64,000 nt of DNA from JAHBNG01 sp039028975 (GTDB lineage Bacteria; Chloroflexota; Anaerolineae; Caldilineales; Caldilineaceae). Both the position numbers and the translations under genes were made by a program. Numbering within the stretch: position 1 is the first letter of the stretch; every line of letters starts with the position of its first letter. Under the pieces are notes generated by a model that ran no database searches, was not told where the DNA came from, and was given only the letters and a program-made list of their open reading frames with translations. The stretch spans positions 1 through 64,000 of the forward strand of contig JBCCHB010000052.1 in the NCBI GenBank assembly GCA_039028975.1, written 5' to 3'. Of the stretch, positions 50,598 to 59,280 are shown in pieces.

Positions 50598-51587
50598 ATG
50601 GGTACCTACCTAGTCCGCCGCTTGTTACAAACCATCCTCGTCATCATTGGGGTGACGATTTTGGCTTTTGTGACGCTGCACATGGCCGGCGATCCGACTT
50701 ATCTTTATGTGAGTGAGCGTGCCTCGGAAGCCGAAGTGGCTGAGACACGCGCCAAGCTTGGCTTTGATCGTCCTCTCTATCTGCAGTATGCCAGTTATAT
50801 ATGGGGCTTGGTGCGAGGCGATATGGGCAACTCACTGCGGACGCGTACGCCTGCTCTAGAGCTTGTGCTTGAACGTCTGCCAGCGACTATTGAGTTGACG
50901 CTCTTTGCCATGTTTATTGCCGTGTTTTTTGCGATTCCCATCGGCATCCTCTCGGCCATGAATCGCGGCACGGCATTAGATGGTGGTGTCATGCTCTTTG
51001 CCATGATCGGTCAATCCATGCCCAGCTTCTGGCTCGGGATCATGCTCATCCTTTTTGTGGCGCTGAACTTCCGTTGGTTACCTATATCCGGCCATGTGCC
51101 GGTGATTCAGCCCTTTCTTGCTGGGCAATTTGGTCTTGCATTCTCCAACATTCCAGAGGCGATTCGCCACCTTATTTTGCCCGCGATCACTCTTGGTGTC
51201 TTTTCATTAGCTCGTAACGCAAGGCTGATTCGCTCATCCATGCTGGAGGTTCTTTCTCAAGATTACGTTGTTACGGCCCGAGCCAAAGGGCTGCGAGCTT
51301 TCACGGTGATGACTCGCCATGCGTTTCGCAATGCCCTTATTCCTTTCGTGACTATTGTAGGACTGGAATTTGGCTTTCTACTCAGCGGCGTTGTCGTCAC
51401 CGAGACGGTCTTTTCATGGCCGGGCGTGGGGCGTCTAGTCTTCAACTCGATTAACCAACGTGACATTCCTGTGGTTCAGTCCGCGGTCGTTTTTTTCTCG
51501 CTGCTCTTTGTCATTTTGAACCTGATTGTCGACGTGATTTATACATTTCTCGACCCACGCATCCGGTTGAGTCAGAGCAATGAGTGA
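50598..51587 (+). CDS. dipeptide/oligopeptide-type ABC transporter permease (DppB/OppB family)
   Basis: 329 residues from the ATG at 50598 (MGTYLVRRLLQTILVIIGV); the frame opens at a TTG at 50571 that lies within the inverted repeat. Family features: HMAGDPTYLYV, RTRTPALELVLERLPATIELTL, GQSMPSFWLGIMLILFVAL, EAA loop DYVVTARAKGLRAFTVMTRHAFRN, final DVIYTFLDPRIRLSQ. It carries a slightly longer periplasmic region (SGHVPVIQPFLAGQFGLAFSN) than the other two DppB-like proteins here. It overlaps the DppC-like gene by eight bases. No Shine-Dalgarno site is evident, so translation may depend on the leader structure. Confidence 0.92.
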   Translation: MGTYLVRRLLQTILVIIGVTILAFVTLHMAGDPTYLYVSERASEAEVAETRAKLGFDRPLYLQYASYIWGLVRGDMGNSLRTRTPALELVLERLPATIELTLFAMFIAVFFAIPIGILSAMNRGTALDGGVMLFAMIGQSMPSFWLGIMLILFVALNFRWLPISGHVPVIQPFLAGQFGLAFSNIPEAIRHLILPAITLGVFSLARNARLIRSSMLEVLSQDYVVTARAKGLRAFTVMTRHAFRNALIPFVTIVGLEFGFLLSGVVVTETVFSWPGVGRLVFNSINQRDIPVVQSAVVFFSLLFVILNLIVDVIYTFLDPRIRLSQSNE

Positions 51588-52524
51588 GCAAGCGACTACT
51601 GTAACGACTGAATCAGCCCCCCAATCAGTCTCTACGCCAGATGTTCGATTACAGCCCTCATTCTGGCGTAAAGCAAGTGCCAGTTTGGCCCGCGCAAAGT
51701 GGCCCGTTTTGGCCATAGTTTTTCTGGTGCTTATTGTACTGATCGCCATTTTTAACGACGTACTTGCTCCCCATGATCCAAACCGGCAGAACCTTATCCG
51801 ACGCCTACAGCCACCACTCACATTTATGGATGATGGCACAGCCGAATATTGGCTTGGTAGTGACGGGTTAGGGCGCGATGTCCTCTCCAGGCTGATCTTT
51901 GGGGCCAGAATTTCAATTTTGGTGGGCTTGGCTGCGGTGGTTCTAGGTGGCTGTATGGGGACCATGCTTGGCGTCATCGCTGGCTATGTGGGTGGGCGGA
52001 CTGATGACGTGATTATGCGGCTGGCCGATATTCAACTGGCCTTTCCTTTTATTCTGTTAGCCATCATGGTGCTGGTCGTACTTGGTTCGGGCATTCTCAA
52101 TTTGATTCTTGTTCTCGGCATTGGTCAATGGGTAACATACGCTAGGATTGCGCGTGGCGAAACCATTGCCCAACGCGAAAAGGAGTATGTAGAGGCGGCA
52201 AACGCCATTGGTGTCAGTCACCAACGCATCCTGCGGCTGACGATACTGCCCAATATTCTGGCACCACTGATTGTGATTGCTTCTTTTAACGTGGCTAGCG
52301 TGATTCTGGCTGAGGCATCTCTCTCCTTTCTGGGGTTGGGCGTTCCGCCTGACGTACCGACCTGGGGTGCCATGTTGGCCGAAAGCCGAGATCAGATTAT
52401 GGGCGGATTCTGGTGGTTGGCTGTTTTGCCCGGCGTAGCCATTATGTTAACGGTCTTGTCGCTCAATATTTTGGGTGATTGGATGCGCGATTTTCTCGAT
52501 CCGCGTCTGCGAGGGCGCTCTTAG
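51580..52524 (+). CDS. dipeptide/oligopeptide-type ABC transporter permease (DppC/OppC family)
   Basis: 314 residues, DppC family: cytoplasmic N-terminus, FNDVLAPHDPNRQNLIRRL, LGSDGLGRDVLSRLIFGARISIL, EAA loop VEAANAIGVSHQRILRLTILPN, SFLGLGVPPDVPTWGAMLAESR and final GDWMRDFLDPRLRG. It is coupled upstream to the DppB-like gene and its stop codon abuts the ATG of the first DUF4438 gene, so the transporter and DUF4438 proteins are co-expressed. Confidence 0.93.
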   Translation: MSEQATTVTTESAPQSVSTPDVRLQPSFWRKASASLARAKWPVLAIVFLVLIVLIAIFNDVLAPHDPNRQNLIRRLQPPLTFMDDGTAEYWLGSDGLGRDVLSRLIFGARISILVGLAAVVLGGCMGTMLGVIAGYVGGRTDDVIMRLADIQLAFPFILLAIMVLVVLGSGILNLILVLGIGQWVTYARIARGETIAQREKEYVEAANAIGVSHQRILRLTILPNILAPLIVIASFNVASVILAEASLSFLGLGVPPDVPTWGAMLAESRDQIMGGFWWLAVLPGVAIMLTVLSLNILGDWMRDFLDPRLRGRS

Positions 52525-53391
52525 ATGAACGCTCAACTCAATACCAATAGTGATGACTTAATCATGATGGCGGTGACTGGCTTCATTAGTCCGCCAACCT
52601 TGCAGCGATCGCCCTATCGACCGGATACGGAAGGCATTGGAACGGTGTTGATTGGCATGTCAGGCATTGTCTACAATGCGCGAGTCGGTGGACCGGCATA
52701 CGGCTGGTCAGGCGATCATGTGGAGCCGGGCGTCAGCATTGCCCACCCCGACTACGACATCGATCACGCAATGCACTACCTGACCTGTGTAGGCAATGAA
52801 GCGGTGGTCATGAGTGGGCTGGCCGCAGGTGCGAAAGGAGTGGTGACCGGCGAACACGCTCGTCTGCTAGTCGATTTTGAGCCGGACGTGCTGGAACAGC
52901 TCGCCGTGGATGACAAAATTCTGCTCAAAACTCACGGCCGGGGTATGAAGCTGCTCGATTTTCCAGGCGTGCTGGTCAAAAAAGCAGGGCCAAACTTAAT
53001 CCAAAATTGGGGCATGCGTAAGTCTGATACTGGCAAGCTACAGGTGCCAGTGGTGGCCAAGATTCCGGCCCGAATTATGGGTAGCGGTGCCGAATTGACG
53101 CCAGAATTTGTGGATCAAGACCTAATGACGGGAGACAAGGCCGCGCTGGCTGAACATGGCATCGACAACCTGCTTCTTGGCGATCTAGTCGCCGTGATGG
53201 ACACAGACCACCGCTTTGGACGCGGCTTCAAACCTGGTGGTGTCTCTATTGGCATCATTATGCATGGCGATTCAATCATGACTGGGCATGGCCCTGGTTG
53301 CCAGGATCTATTGGTCTGTGCAGACGAAGAGATTGAGCCGATCATTGAGCCTGACGCCAACATCGTCAATTATCTGGGAATCAATGCCTAA
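52525..53391 (+). CDS. DUF4438 family protein, copy 1
   Basis: 288 residues. The family is recognised from GIGTVLIGMSGIVYNARVGGPAYGWSGDHVEPGVSI, GAKGVVTGEHARLLVDF, HGRGMKLLDFPGV and HRFGRGFKPGGVSIGIIMHGDSIMTGHGPG. Members are known from thermophiles such as Thermotoga and have no assigned function. No signal peptide is present. Its start codon directly follows the transporter permease stop, and its paralogue lies 289 bases downstream after a regulator gene. Position suggests handling of the imported solute. It could be an enzyme or a sensor subunit. Confidence 0.85.
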   Translation: MNAQLNTNSDDLIMMAVTGFISPPTLQRSPYRPDTEGIGTVLIGMSGIVYNARVGGPAYGWSGDHVEPGVSIAHPDYDIDHAMHYLTCVGNEAVVMSGLAAGAKGVVTGEHARLLVDFEPDVLEQLAVDDKILLKTHGRGMKLLDFPGVLVKKAGPNLIQNWGMRKSDTGKLQVPVVAKIPARIMGSGAELTPEFVDQDLMTGDKAALAEHGIDNLLLGDLVAVMDTDHRFGRGFKPGGVSIGIIMHGDSIMTGHGPGCQDLLVCADEEIEPIIEPDANIVNYLGINA

Positions 53392-53437
53392 CGTTATTCT
53401 TTCATCTGATACCATTTGTAAATAACTCGACAAAAAG

Positions 53438-53674
53438 ATGGCAGATTTTACCAAGAAGCAAGGGCAATATTTAGCCTATATCTATAACTATACAAAGATT
53501 CAGGGCCAACCACCAGCCGAACATGAGATCCAACGATACTTTGGCGTCACGCCGCCGACGGTTCATCAGATGATTTTGAAATTGGAGGAGTTGGGTTTCA
53601 TATCAAGAGTCCCCAGACAAAGCCGCTCGATTCAGGTATTAGTTCCGCCTGATCAACTTCCTTATCTGGAATAA
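53438..53674 (+). CDS. LexA-type winged-helix DNA-binding protein
   Basis: 78 residues, a single winged-helix domain: QGQYLAYIYNYTKIQGQPPAEHEIQRYFGVTPPTVHQMILKLEELGFISRVPRQSRSIQVLV. This is the N-terminal DNA-binding half of LexA without a peptidase domain. As the only regulator gene in the locus and placed between two DUF4438 genes, it is a candidate local regulator, perhaps sensing through a DUF4438 partner. The stop codon adjoins the next gene's start region. Confidence 0.85.
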   Translation: MADFTKKQGQYLAYIYNYTKIQGQPPAEHEIQRYFGVTPPTVHQMILKLEELGFISRVPRQSRSIQVLVPPDQLPYLE

Positions 53675-53680
53675 GTGTCA

Positions 53681-54556
53681 ATGTTAGATACAAATTTATC
53701 ATCTCTAGTCAAAATTTCGGTGGCGGGAGAGATTGCCAACCCATCCATGCCCGGCTTGCCCGCCAGCCCCTACATGGTCTCCGCGGATGGCGAGCCAATG
53801 GTAGTACCTGCTTTTGGCGGCATTGTCTACAACGTGGGCATTGGGGATCGGGCCACAGGCTGGGCGGGCGAACTGATTCAGCCAGGGGTTTCGATTAAGA
53901 ATAGCAACGCCAATGCCAATACCGCGCTGGGCGTCTATGCGTGTTTGGGGAATCGTGCTCGCGTCGTGAGTGGTACGGCGGCTGGCACAACTGGAACCGT
54001 TATCGGTAAGAGCGGACGCTTTGCCGAGCACGTGATCTGCGATTTCTTGCCGGAGGCGCTTGAAAAAATGGCCCCCGGCGATAAGGTGCAGATTCAGGCT
54101 TACGGCATCGGTATGAAGCTTGATGATTTTCCCGATATTGATTTCAAGAGCTGTTCGCCAGAGCTACTGGAGGCGCTCAATCCAGACGTCAGCAGTGACG
54201 GCAAGCTGGTTGTGCCAGTGAAAGGAATTGCGCCTAGCGTTTTGGCCGGTGCTGGTGCTGGTTTGGGCAGCGAGGCTGGCGCGCTTAACCTGCAAACATC
54301 GGAGCCGGATCTACTGGCAGAGAACGGTCTGGCCGACCTGTGTTTTGGCGATATTGTAGCTGTCACTGATTGGGACTCGCGCTATGGGCATGGCTATCTG
54401 CGCGGATCGATCATTATTGGTGTGGTTTGTCAGGGTGGCAGCTTCCGTAGTGGTTACGGCCCTGGCATCGCAGTCATTATGACAAGCAAGCAAGGCATGA
54501 TTGAGCCAGTTGTTGCCACGGGTACAAATATGGCCGGCTTGCTCAAGCTTAGATAG
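53681..54556 (+). CDS. DUF4438 family protein, copy 2
   Basis: 291 residues from the ATG at 53681; a GTG at 53675 would add two residues and adjoins the regulator's stop. It is a diverged paralogue of the protein at 52525: GGIVYNVGIGDRATGWAGELIQPGVSI, GTTGTVIGKSGRFAEHVICDF, YGIGMKLDDFPDI and HGYLRGSIIIGVVCQGGSFRSGYGPG. Both keep the same block order, so a heterodimer or sequential roles are possible. Function unknown. Confidence 0.84.
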   Translation: MLDTNLSSLVKISVAGEIANPSMPGLPASPYMVSADGEPMVVPAFGGIVYNVGIGDRATGWAGELIQPGVSIKNSNANANTALGVYACLGNRARVVSGTAAGTTGTVIGKSGRFAEHVICDFLPEALEKMAPGDKVQIQAYGIGMKLDDFPDIDFKSCSPELLEALNPDVSSDGKLVVPVKGIAPSVLAGAGAGLGSEAGALNLQTSEPDLLAENGLADLCFGDIVAVTDWDSRYGHGYLRGSIIIGVVCQGGSFRSGYGPGIAVIMTSKQGMIEPVVATGTNMAGLLKLR

Positions 54557-54572
54557 TTTTTAGATAAATTTG

Positions 54573-55400
54573 ATGGACAATCTACTGGCAGACAAAGTCA
54601 TCTTTGTAACGGGAGCGGGTCGCGGCTTGGGCTCTGGCGTTGCGCGCGGACTGGCCCAGCTAGGGGCAAAGCTCTGCATTACAGATGTCAACGAGAACGA
54701 ACTTGCCCAAACCCTGGACGAGATTCAGCGAGACGGCAATGATGCCCTGACGCTGACCGCAGATGTGTGTGATTTCGCTCAAATGCAATCCGCCGTAGAC
54801 GTGACAGTCCAACAGTGGGGGCGACTCGATATGATGGTCAACAATGCAGCGATTATGCCACTGGTCCCCTTCACAGAGACTACACCTGAATTGTGGCAAA
54901 CCATCATCGATATAAACTTGACGGGTGTTTACAACGGCAGCAAAGCGGCCTGGCCCCAAATGGTAAAGCAAGGCGGCGGACATTGTGTGGCCATTGCCAG
55001 CGGTGCCAGCGTCCGCGGTTTTGTGGATGAGGTAGCCTACTGTACAGCCAAGCACGGGTTGGAAGGCTTTACCAAGGCACTGGCCATAGAGGCCAAAGCG
55101 GCCAACATTGGCGTCAACACTATGGGGCCAGGCAAGCGAATCAAGCCGACTTCCATCTCGCGGGCGGAGGCTGAAAACTTATCTGCAGATCAATTAGCAA
55201 AGTGGGCAGATCCAGCAACGCTTGCACCAGCCTTTGGCTGGTTAGCTCTGCAGCCACCAACGCGTTATACGGGGCTGCGCTTTGACGCTGGGCCGCTGGC
55301 CGATACAGTTACCACGGAAGGGTACAATTTTGAATTCGCTCCAGAGAAGGTGACGCTGTATGTGGAGGAATTCCGTACCCGATTGATGGGTAAAATATGA
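54573..55400 (+). CDS. short-chain dehydrogenase/reductase (SDR)
   Basis: 275 residues from the ATG at 54573 (the frame opens at a TTG one codon earlier). The classical SDR pattern is complete: cofactor site TGAGRGLGSGVA, NNAAIMPLVPF, the catalytic Ser in IASGASVRGF and YCTAKHG with Tyr and Lys. The Asp after strand two (ITDVNENEL) favours NAD over NADP. It ends with TGA overlapping the ATG of the next VOC gene. It likely oxidises or reduces a hydroxyl/keto intermediate of the pathway served by the importer. Confidence 0.93.
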   Translation: MDNLLADKVIFVTGAGRGLGSGVARGLAQLGAKLCITDVNENELAQTLDEIQRDGNDALTLTADVCDFAQMQSAVDVTVQQWGRLDMMVNNAAIMPLVPFTETTPELWQTIIDINLTGVYNGSKAAWPQMVKQGGGHCVAIASGASVRGFVDEVAYCTAKHGLEGFTKALAIEAKAANIGVNTMGPGKRIKPTSISRAEAENLSADQLAKWADPATLAPAFGWLALQPPTRYTGLRFDAGPLADTVTTEGYNFEFAPEKVTLYVEEFRTRLMGKI

Positions 55401-55828
55401 TTCGCGGAGCACTTAGCCATGTTGACCTAACCGTGACAGAGCTCTCTCGCTCTCAGGTATTCTATGATCACGTTCTTCGGGAATTAGGATACAAGCCGCT
55501 ACCAGAGGCTGGAGCGGGATCGCCATGCTGGGGAATCGCCGATACGGCAGGTGGCTTCTTCACCATCGCGTTACAGACTGCTAGCAGAGAAGGCTCCAAG
55601 CAGAAGCACGATCGGTATGCTCCTGGCCTACATCACATGGCATTCCATGCGGATAGTCGAGAGGATGTAGATGACTTTTATAAATTCCTTTTGACAATCG
55701 GTGTTCAGGTGCTGGACCCTCCAGCGGAGTACACTTATACAGAGGGATACTATGCTCTCTTCTTTGCTGACCCAGATGGTCTCAAGTTCGAAGTGGTTTT
55801 TGAACCAACGCTCAGAGGGAACGTGTAG
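55397..55828 (+). CDS. single-domain VOC protein
   Basis: 143 residues, one glyoxalase/bleomycin-resistance/dioxygenase domain: LSHVDLTVTELSRSQVFYDHVLRELGY, GLHHMAFHADSREDVDDFYKFL and FADPDGLKFEVVFEP. The His in SHVDL, His in LHHMAF and Glu in FEVVFEP are the expected metal ligands. It starts within the stop codon of the SDR, so it is translationally coupled and probably acts on a neighbouring intermediate. The substrate is unknown. Confidence 0.88.
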   Translation: MIRGALSHVDLTVTELSRSQVFYDHVLRELGYKPLPEAGAGSPCWGIADTAGGFFTIALQTASREGSKQKHDRYAPGLHHMAFHADSREDVDDFYKFLLTIGVQVLDPPAEYTYTEGYYALFFADPDGLKFEVVFEPTLRGNV

Positions 55829-55984
55829 GCTCACATGAGTTTGTAGACGGAATAGGCGTTAAAACGGCAATGCTTAAAAAGGAACCTGCTGCTCTCTTCT
55901 GGGAAGGGACCTTTCAATAGAAGTTGTCCAAGAGGAAAATCATGAACTTTTCTCACAAATAGAAATGTATAGGAAACGAAATCA

Positions 55985-56866
55985 ATGGCCATCATCCGCC
56001 TACAACATATCGGACTTGCTGTAAAAGATCTGAAAGATACCTGCGGTCGGTTTGAGCGCATCTTTGGATTGAAGGCGCGGGATTTTCGCGACGATCAAGG
56101 CAAGGGAAAACAGCTTGACGCCCGCATCCTTTTGGGAAATGATTGCTGGCTTCACGTGGTGCAGAATTGGGATCCGAATGCTCGGGTCTATCAATTTTTA
56201 GAGGAGCATGGGGAGGGCTTGGAACACATTGCTCTGGAGACTGACGACATCGAAGCTGATGTCCAACGACTACACGATGCGGGTATCCCCATATTCGAAG
56301 ATACTATTTTTGATGCCAACGATGGCTATGAAGCCTTTGTCTACCCAGACGATGCCATTGGGTTTACTGTCGAGCTGATCCAGCCCCATGCCCACAGTTG
56401 GGGATACCCAGAAGACGCCCTCGGCGATGCACCAAGCGACAAGATGGGCTTGACCCGCCTCCAGCACGTTGGCATTGTAGTCAAGGACATGCACGCGGCT
56501 TGCGATCGGTTCACTAGGCTCTTTGGTCTGCCTTGGCAGGACTTTCGAGACGATCAGGGCAGCGGGATGCAGTACGATGCCCGTGTCATCTTTGGCAACG
56601 GCTGCTGGATGCATGTGGTCCAAAACTGGAAGCCAGAATCGCGCGTCCTGGAATTCTTGGAGGCCAAAGGCGAGCGGCTAGAGCACCTTGCGCTCCAGAC
56701 GACCACCATTGCCGAGGATGTCGAGCATTTGAACGCCATCAAAGTGCCTATCTGGAATCGCTCCATTCTAAACGCTCAGGATGGATTTGAGGCATTTGTC
56801 TATCCAGATGATGGCGTCGATTTTACAATAGAGCTGATCCAGCCCCATCCTTATAGTTGGGTGTAG
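55985..56866 (+). CDS. tandem VOC protein with internally duplicated domain
   Basis: 293 residues made of two closely similar VOC domains, residues of about 1-140 and 150-293. Paired motifs are LQHIGLAVKDLKDTCGRFERIFGL / LQHVGIVVKDMHAACDRFTRLFGL, DARILLGNDCWLHVVQNW / DARVIFGNGCWMHVVQNW, LEHIAL / LEHLAL, and TVELIQPHAHSW / TIELIQPHPYSW. Both keep the His-His-Glu metal set. The layout resembles epimerases and 4-hydroxyphenylpyruvate-dioxygenase-like proteins, but the reaction is unknown. AGGA precedes the ATG. A word-repeat stretch (about 56869-56930, gtaggcaggtaggcaagg) follows. Confidence 0.9.
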   Translation: MAIIRLQHIGLAVKDLKDTCGRFERIFGLKARDFRDDQGKGKQLDARILLGNDCWLHVVQNWDPNARVYQFLEEHGEGLEHIALETDDIEADVQRLHDAGIPIFEDTIFDANDGYEAFVYPDDAIGFTVELIQPHAHSWGYPEDALGDAPSDKMGLTRLQHVGIVVKDMHAACDRFTRLFGLPWQDFRDDQGSGMQYDARVIFGNGCWMHVVQNWKPESRVLEFLEAKGERLEHLALQTTTIAEDVEHLNAIKVPIWNRSILNAQDGFEAFVYPDDGVDFTIELIQPHPYSWV

Positions 56867-56965
56867 AGCAAGTGGGTAAGCGGGAAAGTAGGCAGGTAGG
56901 CAAGGAGCATGTGGGTGAATGAGCAAGTACGATTGTCACCTACAAACCTTTGAGGAGAAATAGCT

Positions 56966-58345
56966 ATGTTAGACATCGCCATTAAGGGTGGTACCGTCGT
57001 CAACGCAACCGGCACTTTCGCCGCCGATGTGGGGTTAGAGAATGGCCAAATCGCTCTCGTAGCCCAAAGTGGAATATTGCCCGAAGCCCGTAAGGAGATC
57101 AACGCCGAGGGGCTGCTGATACTCCCGGGTATTATCGATATTCACTTCCATGTGCGCGCACCAGGTCACCCAGAAAGAGCCACATTTGCATCAGAGACCA
57201 AAGCTGCGGCCGCGGGTGGTGTCACCACGCTATTAGAGATGCCTATCAGCATTCCTGGATGTGCACGCCGAGATATTTTGGAATCGCGCAAGGCTTTGGC
57301 CCTTTCGGAAGCGTATATTAACTTTGGGTTATATGGTGCTCCTGGTCTGTTGGATAGAGACGAAATCATGGGCATGGCCGAGGCAGGGGCATGTGGATTT
57401 AAGGTTTTTACCCACGCCGTACCCAAAGGGCGCGAGGACGAATTTCTGGGCATTTGCATTGAGGACGAAGCCATCATCTATCAAGCGTTAGAGCTAGTCA
57501 AAGAGACGGGGTTGATCACATCCTTTCACGCCGAAAATGAACGCATGATCCAGCTCTTCGGTGGGCGCATACAAGAGACGGGACGTAAGGATCCCATGGC
57601 CTTTGTAGAGAGCCGACCGCCAGTAGTGGAATCCATGAGCGTGGCCCAGTTGCGAGCCTTGTGTTACGGAACGGGGGCACGGGTCCATATTGCCCATGTA
57701 TCCTGTGAGGCCGCGCTGCGGGAGCTACAGGCCGGTCAAGAAATGGGGCTACCCATGACTGGCGAGACGTGTCCTCACTATCTATTTTTTACCGAAGCCG
57801 ATATGCAGAAACACGGCCCCTTTGCTATGATCAAACCGCCGCTGCGTACCGAATCCGATCAAGCCGCTCTTTGGGGTGGCCTGCTGGATGGATCGCTTAT
57901 GGCTATCACCACCGATCATAGCCCCTTTACCCTGGCTGAAAAAGAACGAGGCGTCACTGATATTTGGCAAGGTGCTATCGGCGCACCCAGCATTGAGGCC
58001 CTAGTTCCGGGCGTCATGACCGAAGCGCTGACAGGTCGCATAACCCTGGAACAGGCCGTTCGTCTACTCTGTAGCCAGCCTGCCGAGCTTTTCAGTTTTG
58101 CTAACAAAGGCATCGTGCAAAGTGGATTCGATGCCGATTTAACTCTCTACGACCCAAAGCCTGAAGTCACTATCGACAGCCAACAATGGATGACCAAAGC
58201 CCGAGACATCAATAGACTCTATCATGGTCGTACGACCAAAGGCAACGTAACCCACACCATTGTCAATGGAACAACCGTTTTTGAAGGCGGACAAATCCAG
58301 GTGGAACCGGGCATTGGTCAATTTGTTCAGCCTGAACGACTATAA
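56966..58345 (+). CDS. dihydroorotase/hydantoinase/allantoinase-type amidohydrolase
   Basis: 459 residues with an intact binuclear metal site: His60 and His62 in DIHFHVRAPGHPE, the carboxylated-Lys motif GACGFKVFTH, His in TSFHAENE, His in HIAHVSCEA and Asp in TTDHSPF. The DIHFHVRAPGHPERATF stretch is more like hydantoinase/allantoinase than pyrimidine-pathway dihydroorotase. It opens cyclic amides (hydantoins, allantoin, dihydropyrimidines). GAGGAG precedes the ATG. It ends the plus-strand operon and, with the cysteine hydrolase and M20 enzymes, supports a ureide or cyclic amide pathway. Confidence 0.92.
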   Translation: MLDIAIKGGTVVNATGTFAADVGLENGQIALVAQSGILPEARKEINAEGLLILPGIIDIHFHVRAPGHPERATFASETKAAAAGGVTTLLEMPISIPGCARRDILESRKALALSEAYINFGLYGAPGLLDRDEIMGMAEAGACGFKVFTHAVPKGREDEFLGICIEDEAIIYQALELVKETGLITSFHAENERMIQLFGGRIQETGRKDPMAFVESRPPVVESMSVAQLRALCYGTGARVHIAHVSCEAALRELQAGQEMGLPMTGETCPHYLFFTEADMQKHGPFAMIKPPLRTESDQAALWGGLLDGSLMAITTDHSPFTLAEKERGVTDIWQGAIGAPSIEALVPGVMTEALTGRITLEQAVRLLCSQPAELFSFANKGIVQSGFDADLTLYDPKPEVTIDSQQWMTKARDINRLYHGRTTKGNVTHTIVNGTTVFEGGQIQVEPGIGQFVQPERL

Positions 58346-58463
58346 AGTATTTGTCCCGTATGCGAATTGCTCTGAGCAAAATAGGACGACGACGGGATCA
58401 GCCTGATGCGTTCCGCCGTCGCCCAAATGAACCTAAGCACACGGGTCTACTATCGAGTACTGA

Positions 58464-58712
58464 AACCGGTCCGCACGATTAACGAAAAAAACCAGACAAA
58501 CCGCACATATCGAACGCTGGAACAACACTTTGCCACAACGGCTGGCGCGACTTGTCCCCAAGACCCTTTCATCTTCCATAACGGATGAACTCCATGAAAT
58601 TGCTTTGCGGCAATTCATTCACTACTACAACTCGACCATATCTGTTCCTCCTGAGCCACTACCAAAATCTGGGAATAAACAATTGGGGGTTGACGCCCAG
58701 CAGAAACTTTGA
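58464..58712 (+). pseudogene. IS1-family transposase C-terminal remnant
   Basis: The frame reads TKKTRQTAHIERWNNTLPQR, then LARLVPKTLSSS, TDELHEIALRQFIHYYNST, which matches the end of IS1-type transposases (consensus TxHIERWNNTLRQRLaRxvRKTLSFS, HeIxLrLFIHhYN) with several substitutions at conserved positions. A stop codon lies upstream at 58461-58463, and no 5' part or terminal repeats were found. It is a decayed insertion, not a functional gene. No intact insertion sequence was seen in the window. Confidence 0.7.
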
Positions 58713-58782
58713 TATGCTATCCATCGTTGTCCATTATTCTACGATATTATCTTACGACATAACCATCAGAAAGGGGGCGAAC

Positions 58783-58896
58783 ATGACTTTACGCATGAAC
58801 CAACTCCAACTAAGCGCTGCTGTCACTCGACTTTGTGGATCTGAAAGTCAGCATGATGCAGTGTACCCACTGATGGTTCAGAAAGCCAGGTTGTGA
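58783..58896 (+). CDS. possible 37-residue protein or truncated gene
   Basis: An ATG at 58783 follows AAAGGGGGCG at good spacing. The product is MTLRMNQLQLSAAVTRLCGS plus 17 more residues with no recognisable feature. It may be the start of a gene truncated by rearrangement near the IS remnant. Support is limited to the ribosome site. Confidence 0.25.
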   Translation: MTLRMNQLQLSAAVTRLCGSESQHDAVYPLMVQKARL

Positions 58897-59067
58897 GCGA
58901 TTTGCTATAATCAATCTGGTTGGAGCAATATAAACGTCGTAGTCCTCGATAAGGCATGTCTTCACGAAGGTGGGGAACATTCGGGGGTGACAAGGTTTGC
59001 AGGGTAGTTACCTGTTGATCTAAATAGGCGACAGTATATAAGTTGCTCTTAAGTGTATTCGTCCTCA

Positions 59068-59105
59068 ACGGTCATGGGTGCATTGTGCCTATGGCCGTTT
59101 TTTGA
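59068..59105. terminator. terminator-like hairpin with T-run
   Basis: aacggtcatgggtgc pairs with gtgcctatggccgtt and is followed by ttttttga. The inner stem is imperfect. A second, similar hairpin follows at 59126. Confidence 0.6.
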
Positions 59106-59125
59106 TCCCAGAAAATAGAACTTTG

Positions 59126-59168
59126 CAAAAAGGTCATGAGTGAGTAGTGTTCACTTATGGCCTTTTTC
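59126..59168. terminator. bidirectional terminator-like hairpin
   Basis: aaaaaggtcatgagtga and tcacttatggccttttt form a 17-base near-perfect stem with A- and T-runs at the outer ends, as at 23386. It lies about 110 bases before the TPR gene. Confidence 0.7.
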
Positions 59169-59280
59169 TATTGGCTCATGTAAATTTGGTTTCTTTACAG
59201 AGGGCAGGAAACACAGATGATGAAATCGCACCGTATTGTGACGATTAACAGGAATAGGAATGATTGCAATAAGGAGACTT

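Larger units (their letters stand above)
58346..59280. other. intergenic region of 935 bases with IS remnant and terminators
   Basis: It holds the IS1-type remnant at 58464-58712, a short frame with a good ribosome site at 58783, and two terminator-like hairpins at 59068-59105 and 59126-59168. Nothing else was recognised. Confidence 0.5.

Noticed and set aside
58373..58463. Possible 5' part of the IS1-type transposase upstream of the remnant
   Set aside because: No frame in this stretch matches IS1-type transposase sequence, and a stop precedes the recognisable part.
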